Assembly (NCBI GenBank): GCA_910591455.2
Contig: OU342809.1
Coordinates: 14,317,519-14,381,518, forward strand
Source: Pholis gunnellus
Lineage: Eukaryota > Chordata > Actinopteri > Perciformes > Pholidae
Length of the DNA stretch: 64,000 bases
Direction: 5' to 3'
The stretch's first letter is position 1, and each line of letters opens with the position of its first letter. The notes beneath the pieces are model-generated. The model worked only from the letters and a program-made list of their open reading frames with translations, was not told where the DNA came from and made no database searches. Shown in pieces: positions 1-12,279 of the stretch. The position numbers and the translations under genes were made by a program.

Positions 1-1779
1 ATCCTTAGCAATACTTTTTATGACATGAGATACATTTTATTGGCCTCGCAAAGCCAGACCACTTGCTTCAATCATTGTGTCTTGGCAACACTCAACAAGA
101 ATTTCCTTTTGAGAAAGAGAGAGAGTCACATTCACTGTATCAGGGATGTTTTTACCGCAGTAGCGGATGATTGAGATGCTCAGTCACAGTTACAGTTAGA
201 GTGATAGCTCCAGCACTAGAATTGTTATATTTGAGTTCATGAGTTAAATGTTAGAGGAGAACAAGTTTGGTTCACCCTCCTTCACTCCTTCACTCCTTCA
301 CTCAGAAATCAAATATTTCTTTCTTCTGGATATACAAAGGCAACAATCGCAATTTTTGAATTGGAAAAACATAGCAGCCGTTTGACCATATGCCAATTCT
401 TTCTCAGGATTTCTCTTCTTGGTGCAATCCAACATGTGTGCTGGCGTGTGTGAAATATCTCCTAATACGTCCACTGAATTTGTTTTGGAATACTTTTAGG
501 CCATATAGTTGCGCAATCAGGCTAAAAACTCACTGTAGTTTACTAATTGGTCTGGTTTCCAGCTGCTGGGCTCAACGGTCTCTCGGTGGATCTTTTTCAG
601 ACTACATTCTGCAGTTGAACTTGCAAGATGTTGTCTGTCCTTACCTTTCTATTCACCATTCAAAATAAAGGGTTCTGTGGTTTTGTCAAGGTACACAGAC
701 TGCAGCCATTTCATAAGAGATCTCTTTCGAGAGGAAATAACACTGACACAGTTTGATTTTCTGCTAAGATGTGCATAGTTTCCCACCCACGAGAACTGTC
801 AAGTGAGAAGCTAATTTTCCATACATGAATCATGTCACTGAATGTCACTCCACATGTGTGTGCAAATGGGGATTGGAGCTGTGGAAATTAAGATGCCATG
901 GTGAATTACTCAGTGTTTCGAGGGCTAAAGCATCTATTACATATTTGACACGTCTTTCTTTAAGCACAGCCCTTATCGCCTTCTTGGCAAAAGTAGGAAT
1001 CATGTTGCTAATATTTGATGAAGATGCTACCCCTTAGAGTGTTCTTCTTGGTAATCCGTCTCTTGCTTTCGACAATAGTGGGTTACCATCGTGAATCCCA
1101 AGGCTCGAAGCATAAGTTAGACTGCTGATGACAGTGACTGGGCTTTCATGGGATTTTAAGGGGAAGCTGGTAAGCCACTTAACATCCCACAAGTCAGAAC
1201 ATGAGGCGCGCTGCCAGTGGCGCTCCATTTAGATTTCCAAGAGCTGATTGTTGAGATGTGTGGTGTCACACATTACAGTTTAAAAGTGCTAAACACACAT
1301 GTGAGACACATATATACACACAACGGACAAGCAAATACAAACCATCTGGCAAACTTCCACTTTCACAATGTAATTGCCCGATTATGTGACTGTTCCATCA
1401 CACAAACCAACTGGATGTTTCTCCTTTTTGTGTTTTCAGACTGTCACGGTGGTTAGCAAAGGTTTCTCTGGGTGTAAATGTGTAGTGATGGAGCAGCCTA
1501 TTAAAACCCAATGCAATCCTGTTTATGTTCACTTCAATAATCTTGTCAGTATTGCAGTAGGTTGCTTAATTTGAAGGACACAGAAGAATAGAAAAGCAGC
1601 TTCATATACACACACTAATAGTCTGCGGTTAGCTTTTTCTTGGACAATAGGACATTTTTACTGAAGACATTTACAGTAGGACGAGCACTTTTGTATATAA
1701 TAACATGTATAATGGTGAAATTCCATCTAGCTGCTTCAGTTTCAGGGTCCTGGTGTTGTGCATGCTGGTCCATTGACCT

Positions 1780-1856
1780 TCTGTGACATTGGGAAGGGAA
1801 TGTTATAAGTCATACCTGAGCTTTTCCTACTTTGACAAGTCAAAACGTCTGCGTTT
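1780..1856 (-). repeat. Dispersed repeat, copy 1 (reverse)
   Basis: The segment reads CCTACTTTGACAAGTCAAAA followed by CGTCTGCG. Its reverse complement closely matches the segment at about 4299-4327 (GCAGACATTTTGACTTGTCA). Two copies in opposite orientation 2.5 kb apart suggest one interspersed repeat family. The family name is not established. Confidence 0.4.
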
Positions 1857-2530
1857 AAAAAAAAAGGCCTAGAGGTTGTAAGTTAAACCAGTGAGGGTTA
1901 ATACAGGTGATGAAATGTGAAGTAAGAAGAAAACATGGTGAGAGAACGTGTGAGCAGAGTTATGTGTACATTGTGTGCTGGCTGGGTCGAGCCCCTGTAG
2001 TAAGCCACAGCACAACAAGATGCCCTCTGAACACTGTGGTCATTAATCAGCCACTCATTATTGAGCTGTGCTGTGAGATTTACACACACACACACGTATG
2101 CGCAAACACACACCACATGGTTCAGTTCTATTTCAGCCTCTGACCTCCCCAAGCCCCTCCACTAACACATAAAGCATTAGTCAGCATCTAGTGGGGGAGA
2201 GGGACACAGGGGGCGAAGGTAAATACAAAAAATAGCAGATATACAACATGTATACCCTTTAATGATCACCAAAAGGCAGATCTCATTATTTTTCCACACA
2301 CCATCTTCACCGTTGAGTGATTTTTCAGCAGACCTTGAGTGGACCACTCATGAATCTATTTATGAGCATACTAAGCCAGCAACCCAATGAGTTTCACTGT
2401 TAAAACATTTGCCGCTTCCGCTTTAGTAAATTAGCATGCTGCATAATTAGCATATAAAAATTACCATTTAATATTTATAATTTTTGTGTCAACTGTCAAG
2501 GCTGCAGGTGTTCTTGATTACATGCCTTCA

Positions 2531-2542
2531 GTTTGTGTGTTT

Positions 2543-2573
<31 letters not shown>
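2531..2573. repeat. (GT)n microsatellite
   Basis: An imperfect start of GTTTGTGTGT units leads into an uninterrupted GT run of about 24 bases. Confidence 0.9.
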
Positions 2574-3654
2574 GCCACATCATTATGCACCACCTGTTGG
2601 GGCATGAGATAGTAACGTGTGGCCTGTCACTCATCCCAGGGGCCGAAGAGAATGGCTCTAAAATGAAGTGAAAATGTCTCGACAGTCAATCATTCTGTGA
2701 TAAGTGCTTTGAAGAATTGCTCGGTGTATGACTGATTTCACAGAATGGCTTCCATGCTCCCTATTACATGAGGACACTATCATATTCTGCAGCTCTTCCC
2801 CTTTCCTCCTCACGGACAGCATTGTATTTATCCTTTAAGTTGAGTTTCAGGAAGGAGAGTGGTCCATGCCCACTCTGTCTTGCCTCGATGCATTCCTAGC
2901 CCTATTTCCAATTCTTCAAGCTAAATATTACCATCAATCAACCGCACACACATCTATCCCCGCTGTCTTACAAAGGTGTCACAAACAGCCTTCGTCTGCT
3001 GGTGTGGGATGAAATCTCTTTGTTCCATACAAGACAAAGATTTATAACAATTCCCAGTCCGTCACCACCAACTCCTCCTCCCTGTCCACATACTTTACAC
3101 ACCATCGCCATCTGTGTCAGTTTGGAATGAAGAGACTTGACTAGCCAGTGATGTACCGTGTCCAGTCTAAATCTGTGTCCGGCATGTTGGCCCCAGTGAG
3201 TGTCTCAGTGGGTGCCCATATGTGTGTGCGCATGTTATTATTATGTGTGTCAGTGCTGCGGCAGTGCCAGTCATCACCGCGCTATCGTGGAGAAACAGAG
3301 GGCTGTATCTCTGCTGCCTCACACAGGACAACGGTTGCAACTGCGGGCAGACTTGTGTCCTCCAGCACATCTAACACATGTAGAATGAATCTTACACAAG
3401 CAGTTTCTCCAGTGTCCTTCCCCCGTCCCTCAGGAGGGCTGATAACAGTGGTAGGACTCCAGCTGCTTCTTCACTTACGCGCGCCATGCATGAACACTCA
3501 GAGAGGCATCCATCCGTGCACATACACAAACACACACGCTCACAGCACACACACATCCCACAGACTCCCTGCTGAGAAGTTGGAGAATGAGTGGATCACA
3601 CTGACATTTTCTCCCCAGGCTGTCCCAGCCAGGTGACTGCTGTATTGTTTTGTG

Positions 3655-3655
3655 A

Positions 3656-3701
<46 letters not shown>
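3655..3701. repeat. (GT)n microsatellite
   Basis: A GT run interrupted once by TTTG near its left end. It creates spurious Cys/Val-rich and Thr/His-rich frames on both strands. Confidence 0.9.
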
Positions 3702-4289
3702 ATGAAAAGCCAGAGAAAGAGAAGCTAAGTAAAAAGAAAGGAGTAGGAAAGGTAGCAAAAGGCTTATGTAAGGTGCTAGTGCATGTTCCCCTCTTGGATA
3801 GACATGAAACTCTCTTGAATCATCAGTCCACCGCATGAACAACTGTGCTACAAAAGTGTGGTTTATTGATGAAACTTCAAAGGTACTAAAGCCTGTACAA
3901 AGATCTTCAGGAAAGAAGACAACTACGCGTCCAAAGGAGGGCTGCGGTAAGAAACATCCAATCGTCAAGCTTCAAAATCATGTTGCCCATGCGGGTAGTG
4001 GTCCGCTGACAGTAGAGGCTGAACTTTGTAGACTTTAATAATTACATTCAGCAGCTTGAATCAATTGGGATTCTGAATCAATTTTGGATCAATTCAGCAT
4101 ATGGCGCTGTGTTTTGCTCCCCATTGCAATGATGAAGGGTTCAAGGGCTTCCACCTGGTCTCTTGTCCGGCGCAGCGACTGCTAAGGTTCATGAACAGTA
4201 GTGTTCAGCACCATCCAACTTAATACACTGATGGAAAAACTTTATTTTTCAGAAATTAAGTTGAAATATTTCTAGCCAATAGGCCTTTT

Positions 4290-4330
4290 TTTCACAGCAG
4301 ACATTTTGACTTGTCATAGTAACACCTGGC
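4290..4330 (+). repeat. Dispersed repeat, copy 2
   Basis: GCAGACATTTTGACTTGTCA followed by TAGTAACACC. It matches the reverse complement of the copy near 1.8 kb with a few mismatches. Confidence 0.4.
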
Positions 4331-5870
4331 TACGATTCCCTAGTTCTCAGCCGGAGTGTCCATTGGGCCCCAGTAGCCATAGTGTTTAGCCTCTTTTCTT
4401 GTTTGCTCGTTCCTCTCCATGGGTTTGTATGACTATGCTCACGGACTGCCAACCTCATTGTAACCTCACCTGCTCCGTTCTGGACTCTGGCTTTTGAGTT
4501 TCAACACCTATTGTCAGAACCATTACAACCATTTTGCAAACAATTCCATTGTGTTTGGAGCTAAGTCAGTTGGCCGAATCTTGAAACTGTGTGTAATCCT
4601 TCACGCTGACAATCACGTCTGCATCTATTTGTTTGTCAAAAGTTCCATAACATTTGTAAACTAGAGGGCATTCTTTTCACATAAATCTGCACTTAAACTG
4701 TTTCTTCTAAAAAAGTATTGCAGATTTTATGTTGTCTGTGATGGATTACAGAACTAAAGCAAGTTTATTGACTCTGCTTTAAACCGATTTTCATATCATG
4801 TGGAATTAAATATAATGGCTGTTTGAAACAGTAGACACAGACTATATATACTCAAAGAAATACAAAGAAATCTGTATCCATTTGAAAATCACATAATCAA
4901 AGAGCTATAATTTACAGATGGGGAAAAATACTTCCAAGCCTTGTGACTCTGCCAACTTTGCAACTCGATATGGGACATATTCCTCTCAGACTTAAGTGGT
5001 ATGTATGATGTGCTCACTCTAACGTATTGATAGTAATATTACATATACCAAAGCAAGGACAAATACGTACAAATATTTGATCTTCACTAAACAAAGTAGG
5101 AATGGTTTCTGAGGAGGAATACCGCAGACAGATGTCTTCAAGAAAAAAACAGCTCATATAGAGTTTTCCTTCTATTAATATCTGTGGGCATATTCTCAAT
5201 AGATTCACAGAAAAACAAACAAACTCAGTTGATAGAATATCAATCTCCTTTTTTCCTTCTCCAGTGACTGTCCTTTGGGTATTCCAGCAGAGTTTGCTGT
5301 TTTGTTTTGTTTGTTCACTTTTGTTTTTTAGGCCAGCATTTCATCATCCATCACACTGTAAGTATAAAATCATTCCATTCGCTGCTTGACAAAGAGCTTC
5401 ATTTTGTTTCCTCTGAATGACGCAACTTTATCAATATTTGCCAAACAGTGGGACACCAAATGCTTATACAAGCGATGATAAATGACATTGTTTTAAAATT
5501 GCTGAGAAGTGAATTACGCTCCCTCAGTGGGTGCAGTTTTCTCGTCCTACTCAGCAGGTAAACAATGCAAATAATTCAGGTAGAACTCGGAAGACAAACC
5601 CTGACTGTAGCTTTCTCTCAGTTTTACCATCCTCTAGCTTGTGTCTCGTAATTACTGGAGCGATCCTGTTAGATCTCCACGTTCTGCACTAGTCAATAGC
5701 TTTTCTGCTAATTCACTCCCTAAACAATCAACTCGTTTAGAGTCCTCTCTCAATGAAATTAATGGAACTTGGCGCTGGTATAGATTTTCCTGGGCTGACC
5801 CGCTCATAGCTGCTTCATAGATGTGGTATCAAAATAAAGAGCAATAGTGTGTCACACCAAACTCTGAAGA

Positions 5871-5920
5871 TGTGAATTCACCAGATTTTGCAAATTGTGA
5901 ATTCACCAGATTTTTCAAAT
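5871..5920. repeat. 25-bp tandem duplication
   Basis: Two adjacent 25-bp units, each starting TGTGAATTCACCAGATTTT, differ at a single base (G or T at unit position 20). A third, partial start (TGTGAA) follows. The near identity points to a recent local duplication. Confidence 0.85.
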
Positions 5921-5989
5921 TGTGAAATGTGAGAATTTTTACTACACACCCAAATTATGTAACAACAAGAGTTTACAGCAATGCTAGCG

Positions 5990-6620
5990 GCTCTGTGAGG
6001 CACAGTGGTGGTTTGAGCTAAATGCTAATATCAACATGCTCACAATGACAATGCTAACATGCTGACGTTAAGCATGTATAATATTTACGATGTTCACCGC
6101 GTGTTAGCATGCTAGCATTTGCTAGTTAGCATTAAACACATAGTACAGCTAAGTTTGTCAGTTTTGCCGGCATTTGGTTATAAAGCAAAGTATTGGACAA
6201 ATGACATTGTTGACCCGATGAGGCTAGATGAAACCCAAAGTAATTATAATTCATCTTGTCATGGACGTAAACGTGTGTACCAAATTTTATTGCGATCCGT
6301 CAGATAGTTGTCGAGACATTTCAAGCAAAATCTCATGGCACTAGAGAAAAAGTCAGAAGGTCACCAGAGTCATTAGTCTTCATTCTCTAGTAACAATGAG
6401 TGTCTGTACCAACTTTGGTGCCAATCCATCTAGTAGATGTTCTGATATTTCACTAACAGGAATAAAAACTTTGACCTGCTGGTGGCGCTACAGGAAACAT
6501 CAAGATATCACCAACGTTATTAGGATTCATCCCTTGGGCATCATGGATATTTGTACAACAATGTCATTAAAATCCATCAAATAGTAGAATTATTTCAGTG
6601 TGGACCAAAGTGATGTGCCG
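5990..6620 (+). repeat. Widespread teleost interspersed repeat
   Basis: The left part is rich in alternating TAGCATGCTAAC-type words (about 6020-6140). The right part reads like the common fish repeat that ends in CATCAAATAGTAGAATTATTTCAGTGTGGACCAAAG-like text (the core GTGTGGACCAAAGTG is at about 6599-6613). I recognise it as a high-copy percomorph repeat from general familiarity with fish genomic DNA; the family was not determined. The short open frames inside it are not genes. A diverged fragment recurs at about 40815-40915. Confidence 0.6.
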
Positions 6621-8455
6621 TCATTGCCTTCCATAGCCTCATGTTGTTAACATGGCTAAAAAGACTCACATGCACATGTAAATCCAATTGTCTTGACATT
6701 CAGGGGCCGCTACTTTGAGTGCTACAGATGTCGATCCGTTGTTTATGGGGTTAGCTATGAAGAACAAGGAATAAAAATAACATCAAGCTCTCAGTGGGTT
6801 TCTCAGTTTCCCTATCTTACTTGACCACAGGGACATTCAATTCTTTATAAGGCTCAGTGGCATTCCCATCTGGACGGCGGAACTACAGTAGTTACACATG
6901 CATAAGTATGACACATGAACCAAGATACTACCAGGGATTACTTAGAATGGTATAGATAATTTAGAAAATGCATGAATTATGCATTAAAGATGTATGAATT
7001 ATATACAGTGCATGCGGGGCATGTGCAGACTCAAAACGTTTTATTCCACTTAGTTAAACTCAGGCTGGACACGAGTTATGTTCACCGCATAAGTTGATCT
7101 CTGACCAAATGGGCACCAAGTGCATTCTGACATTTCAGGAAGGTTGCTCATTTAAACTGCCATCTTTTCACTGTTCCCTGCAGCTTCTACTGCTGCTGTT
7201 CTCCGTACACCATCCCAACTTCCTTCTCGTTAATCAACATGTTGGGATTGTTAGGCTCTGCAGGGTTGTCTGTTGAATTAATGTTTTCAGTATCTCGCAT
7301 GTGAATCTGCTGGGTGCTCTTCTACTGTATTAATGCTGTGGGGATTTGATGGCGCTCCCCATGGAATCTGCAGTGTGCAGCCTGGAAATCTGCAGGGAGC
7401 AGCCAAGTGAGCAAAACATACATCACCAAATGCAACTGCAAAGCCATTTCCCACATAAATGGCTCTGACTGCATCACAAGTGTGTCCCCTACTGAATATA
7501 CAGTGGGGAATGCTTTTTTGAGCTTCAAACTAGTTAAGTGTGTTTGTGGGTTGGTGTGTGTTTGCAGCTGTGTATTGTGAGTACACAATGCAGGCTCAGC
7601 AGATTCCAGCCTTCACAGACTATTGGCTTGTACAACAGCATTACTCTCCTCTTTAATATCTTCAGTTAATGCGAGTCTCTGGCTAATTGAAAATGAACTA
7701 GTCTATGTCTCCCTGCAGTGCCTTTATGAAGCTGTTAAAGAGACACACACACACCCCTTTTCGATGCAGGACAAACATCTGAAACCTCCTACTGTAGGCA
7801 AAGAATAGCTCGCTCTGGTGAATAAATCAATACATTCTTTAGTGCAGAGGCGCTATAGGTGAAGCTGTGGTACTTTTATTCCTTGCCAAAAAGGAATGGC
7901 TGATAAATCAGGAATATGTGGAGATAAAACCACACATAAAGCCAGTGCAGAGCACACGTCTCCAGTGGCAATGATTTACAGCAGGCTGAGCTAAACTGCT
8001 TACCGTCAGGAGCTGTAATGGATGCCAGCGTCTGCTCTTAATTTCTGTGGCTGGGGATAGATATTGCTGCTGTTATTTTCTCCCAAGGCAATTTCACTGA
8101 TGTCTCCCAAAGTACCCTACTGTGTTATATTTGAACCATATGGGCACAAAATGGTGCAATTAAAAACAGACTGAAAGCCTCTGAAATTGATCACTAAGAC
8201 GGGCAATTTTGGTTTCAATAAGCAGTGATATACAAAATGTCTACTGTGTCTTCTACTGTGGATATCATGTTCTGATCACGTGCTGAGATAAGAAGATAAA
8301 GAAAATCATTAGTAAGAGATAAGCTGGAAAATGTTGCATAGAACAAGATAGATATAAACTGGAAAGGTGCACTCAGTAGAGTGCAGCCCCTGCCAGGTGT
8401 GTCTGCAACCACCATTGCTGTATTGTGTGATTGAATAATTACAACCCACAATTGG
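6621..8455. other. Gene-free stretch
   Basis: I see no exon with splice support, no RNA gene and no strong repeat. Frames are short and end at random stops. Confidence 0.5.
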
Positions 8456-8460
8456 GTAAC

Positions 8461-8464
8461 CCCC

Positions 8465-8508
<44 letters not shown>
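8461..8508. repeat. C run followed by (CA)n microsatellite
   Basis: Seven C residues lead directly into about 20 CA units, with no other interruption. Confidence 0.9.
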
Positions 8509-8510
<2 letters not shown>

Positions 8511-8714
8511 AACTCTTATCAGCTGTAAGGGGTAGTAAAACACTCGTCATTCAAACTCCAAAACAAGCAAATACATCTTGCACAAATCAAAATTAAACCC
8601 ATCAAGCGGTCTGCCCGCTTAGCAGTGGCTGAGTTGCGACGAGATCCAGCAGTGTGTGCAATAACAGTTCTGTTACATGTTAGCGGTTAGCCAAACACAC
8701 TGAACATATCGTTT

Positions 8715-9100
8715 GACCTAGGCCCGCACGATTATGGGGGGGGGGGGGGGGGGGTCCTTCAAGCTCCCGTATCTCTGCTTCTTCTTCTTCTTCTACTCTT
8801 CTACTTCTACAGGGTGCGCGCATGACAGCTCTCATCTCGTTCGCCCCCTGGTGGTTGGCTGATTCAGGAAGCGTTTGATTTGATATGTAGCAGCTGCACG
8901 TATTTTAAACGTTAATATCGCAGACGATCATGCTCATTTAATCGTGGCAGCCAAAATCGTGATCGCAATTAAAATTCGATTAATTGTGCAGACTGAAAAA
9001 AAATCATAATGCGTCTCTGGTATTGTTCAGGGGGCCGGACCAAATGTGGAGGCGGGCCGCATCCGGCCCGCGGGCCGTAGTTTGGGGACCACTGGTCTAA
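8715..9100. mobile_element. Degraded DNA-transposon ends (hAT-like)
   Basis: The left part has GCCCGCACGATTATG, a G run of about 18-20 and CTTCTTCTTCTT, then text around 8930-8990 (ATCGTGGCAGCCAAAATCG, GCAATTAAAATTCGATTAAT) typical of fish elements with CACGATTAATCG-type ends. The right part (9027-9097) carries GGCCGGACC...CGGCCCGCGGGCCG and TAGTTTGGGGACCACTGG. I associate the latter with hAT transposon ends in vertebrates. No transposase frame is present. Most likely these are remains of one or two nested non-autonomous elements. Confidence 0.5.
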
Positions 9101-10720
9101 ATGAACAAAAGTGAGCCTCAGAGCAGCGGACGAGAGGTACTTGAGCATGCAGCAACAACCTGCACCCAAAATATTATGCAGGTTGCTGCAGGAAAATGCT
9201 AGATTAGCCGTGGACAGACACACAGGTGCACACCCACTCACTCGCTCATGGACGTGCGCATCTCCTGCTGGCAGAGATAATAGAAGTTGTAATTAGACTG
9301 CTGGGCTCAAGGATGTGGGCTCCTAAATATACGATGTGCAAAGTAAGGGAGCAAGGGACTATCACTATCTTACACACACAATCAAACATCTTTTTTATGT
9401 CTGACGTCCTCGGGTATCAGTGCTACTGTGAGCATGCATATTGAGGAACAGAGTTATTTACAACTTGCAGAGGCTCGTGCTTTGGCAAGTCATCAGAAAA
9501 AGAGGCTTACATAAGCTGCACTATACTGTATGGATGTGCTGCAACAGGTTTGCCTCCAGATAGTGTTCCCTCCTGCCACCTGCTGTTTATGGAGCCCATT
9601 GCAGCTTCTTGAATGTCACTTATCCTCAGACTGGTTCAGCTCTTTCCTGCTCTGATTGAGTGCAGATCTTTGCTCGTCAGAAGAAACCAAACATTCATCC
9701 ATCTGCAGCAGAGGATAATATGGGAAATACATTTCCCATTTTCAGTGGGACAAGAGAGAGAAAGAAAGCAGACCATGTCTCCACCCCACCATTTCCAAAT
9801 GCTCTACTACCAAAAACCAGTGTAATACCAAACTACACCACCAGGTGAGGGAGTGAGAGAGCCGTTTTCACCTGTGCATGTGTAAAGGATGATGCAAGAG
9901 TTTCTATGATATGCAGGTCTCTTAAATAACCAGTAGATGGCATCAGCAGTTTAAGATTAACACTTGTGGTCACAAAGCTCACTATCAACATAGCGTTATA
10001 TGAATAGCTGTTAGATTAGACATGGCAATTGTAAATACATCAAGACTAAAGTAATGACATTCACCTGGCTTGCCATTTGAACATCAAAAAGATCACAAAG
10101 GAAAATATGATGTATTTTATAGAAATTGCAGGTGTCTTATCACGCAAGGGGAAACGAAAGAATGCTGGTATAGCACATGAGCCTGAAAAAAAGTGAGAAA
10201 CACTCTTCTGACGCCAAAGACAACTCAATGCACAGATTGCAATGGAAAACAATTTCAAAAACAGTCCATGTGAGTGGCTTTGTGTCATACCTCCCCTCTG
10301 CTCTACGAGTGAGTAATCAGGGCCTTAATTGGATGAGGAAGTTTCACTGGCCAGCTGGCATATTCAACTCAATATGGCCGAGGTAGAGGCTGACATGGCC
10401 TTGCAGTGAAATCAGTGTCTCTGATAATATATCACACCTGGTTTCTTGACTGGGCTTCAATGAATGAATGAACAGCTTTATGGCCGTGTGTTTCTGTAAA
10501 ATGAATGAATGGCTGTGGAGGCTATCTCACTGTGTGACAGGCCCGTCCACTGTGGCCGATGGCCGTTAACTAGGTTTAGGGTCCTGCCTCTCCTCCCACG
10601 CCCCACTGCTGGCTGGGCTGGTTGACCGCTCTTTTGCTATTTTTATTCCCGTGGTGCTGTTCCTGTTTTTCAGTCAGCCAGAGAGGAGAGCAGAGGTGCG
10701 GGCTTCTCTCGTCACAACCA
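9101..10720. other. Gene-free stretch
   Basis: No supported exon. A short perfect inverted repeat lies at 9720-9739 (ATGGGAAAT, 2-bp spacer, ATTTCCCAT). AATGAATGAATGAA lies near 10460. Confidence 0.5.
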
Positions 10721-10721
10721 C

Positions 10722-10722
<1 letters not shown>

Positions 10723-10800
<78 letters not shown>
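10723..10800. repeat. (CT)n microsatellite
   Basis: About 38 uninterrupted CT units. A purine-rich GAGAGAAAGAGAGAG tract at 10838-10873 follows about 40 bp later, so the two can pair as an imperfect inverted repeat. Confidence 0.95.
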
Positions 10801-10803
<3 letters not shown>

Positions 10804-11016
10804 AAAAATAGCCGTGAGTCGTGATCAGCTCGTCCTTGAGAGAGAAAGAGAGAGAGGGAGAAAGAGAGGGAGGACTGTATTATTGCTTAGAATCAGAGGA
10901 GGGGTTATGGATTGATACAAATAGTCACCCCCGCCAAGCCAACCCCAGCGCAGGCTGAATTAATGTGTTGCTATTTTTGGGAGCCCCGTGTTTCCAGGGG
11001 AGACCTAATGACGCAA

Positions 11017-11250
11017 TGACGTCAATGCGGGTCAATCGCAGACTGGAGGAATTGAGTGGCTTCCATTTGGGGCTTTTGCAGTATTTCCTACAGAAAGGAT
11101 GGAAACGAGTACAAAATGGAAGTGTATTTCCTCCAAAATGCATCGAAAATAGAGGTGAATCAAAATGCAGAAGTGAAAATGATCACAGTGGCATCACGTC
11201 GCCCCAACCCTTCGAGCATCAGCGATAGTAAGGGAGGTGTGTATATAAGG
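11017..11250 (+). promoter_or_regulatory. Isolated CRE plus TATA box, possible promoter
   Basis: A palindromic CRE-type site TGACGTCA lies at 11017-11024, inside the repeated context ACGCAATGACGTCAATGCGG. A strong TATA sequence, TATATAAG, lies at 11242-11249. A donor-like CAGAG/GTAACG follows near 11590. No coding exon was found downstream, so if this is a promoter it may serve a non-coding or distant transcript. The call is inference from motifs only. Confidence 0.3.
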
Positions 11251-12201
11251 ATGCTTTTTTTTTTCTCCTCCTCGTCCACAGCGCATCTGTGCGATGATAC
11301 CTGCCAGTGTCTAGCCTTGTGGAATAACATTTTCGAGAACATTTTTTGTGGTGTTGATTTGATTTGATGTATGTACACAGCCCCGGCTGTTTGTTCTCCG
11401 TGTGATCTTTGTGTGTAGCCTATGTATTGTAATGTTTCCCTGCGTAACGCTGTGTGCAGTCGATCTCTCTGCCATTATACCTACATGTGATTATACTCTG
11501 TGTTATTTGCATTGTCTGACTCTTTCTTTCTCCCAAGGGCTTTACACAATCCCGACCCATTCCAAGCGCTTGCATCTAGACGCACAGAGGTAACGAGCAC
11601 CTTCTCCCTCATCTCATGAATTAATACAGCTGTTGACCAGTTATTCTTGGATTGTACATGATGTTGCTCGTGTGCCGGCCTTTGTCTTTAAATTGCTGAG
11701 TAGAATTTGTATTGTAGTAAGAGGGATGTCAGTTTGGTGTAGCTCAAGATTGTGCGCGTTATGGTTGCTCGCAGCTCGGCGACCTGCCGACGCGCACAGA
11801 CAAACGCTGGTGATGCGTGGAAATTTCGTCTTTTCCAAAACTTTGTATTCGCCTGTGGATAATCTCCACACAGTCAAAGTTCAGAGTGTTTGTCAAGTGT
11901 TCTTGCTGCCATATCTGTGTGTTTATGTCCCACTGATTGCGATCACACACATCATTAGAGGAGGGCTATTTTTTTCAGTGGGTTGTAAGTAGGCTGGCGG
12001 CCAGGTGACGTGAGTAAAGGCAGGACGAAATGACAGTTCAACCTATTTTCTACAAGAAAAAAAAAGAAAAAGAGGGATGCATGTTGCATGTAGCAAGAAG
12101 ATCCTGCTTAAACGCGTACACACATTGTCGGACACATTCAGACAGACATACGCACAAACAGACACACACACACTTGCACACGTGCACAATGTCGTGAGGG
12201 G

Positions 12202-12204
<3 letters not shown>

Positions 12205-12278
<74 letters not shown>
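12205..12278. repeat. (GT)n microsatellite
   Basis: About 36 GT units after GGGAAGTGTG, the longest dinucleotide GT run in the window. Confidence 0.95.
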
Positions 12279-12279
12279 G

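Larger units (their letters stand above)
1..5865. other. Gene-free stretch with microsatellites
   Basis: No open frame here shows splice-supported or family-like coding sequence. The longest frames (for example 3148-3636) are low-complexity or run through CA/GT repeats. The stretch holds GT microsatellites and two copies of one dispersed repeat, listed separately. Short (TTCACTCC)n is visible at about 279-303. Conserved regulatory elements could be present, but they cannot be recognised without alignment. Confidence 0.6.

Noticed and set aside
3148..3636. Plus-strand frame of 162 codons
   Set aside because: Low complexity, no splice-site or family support, ends beside a GT repeat.
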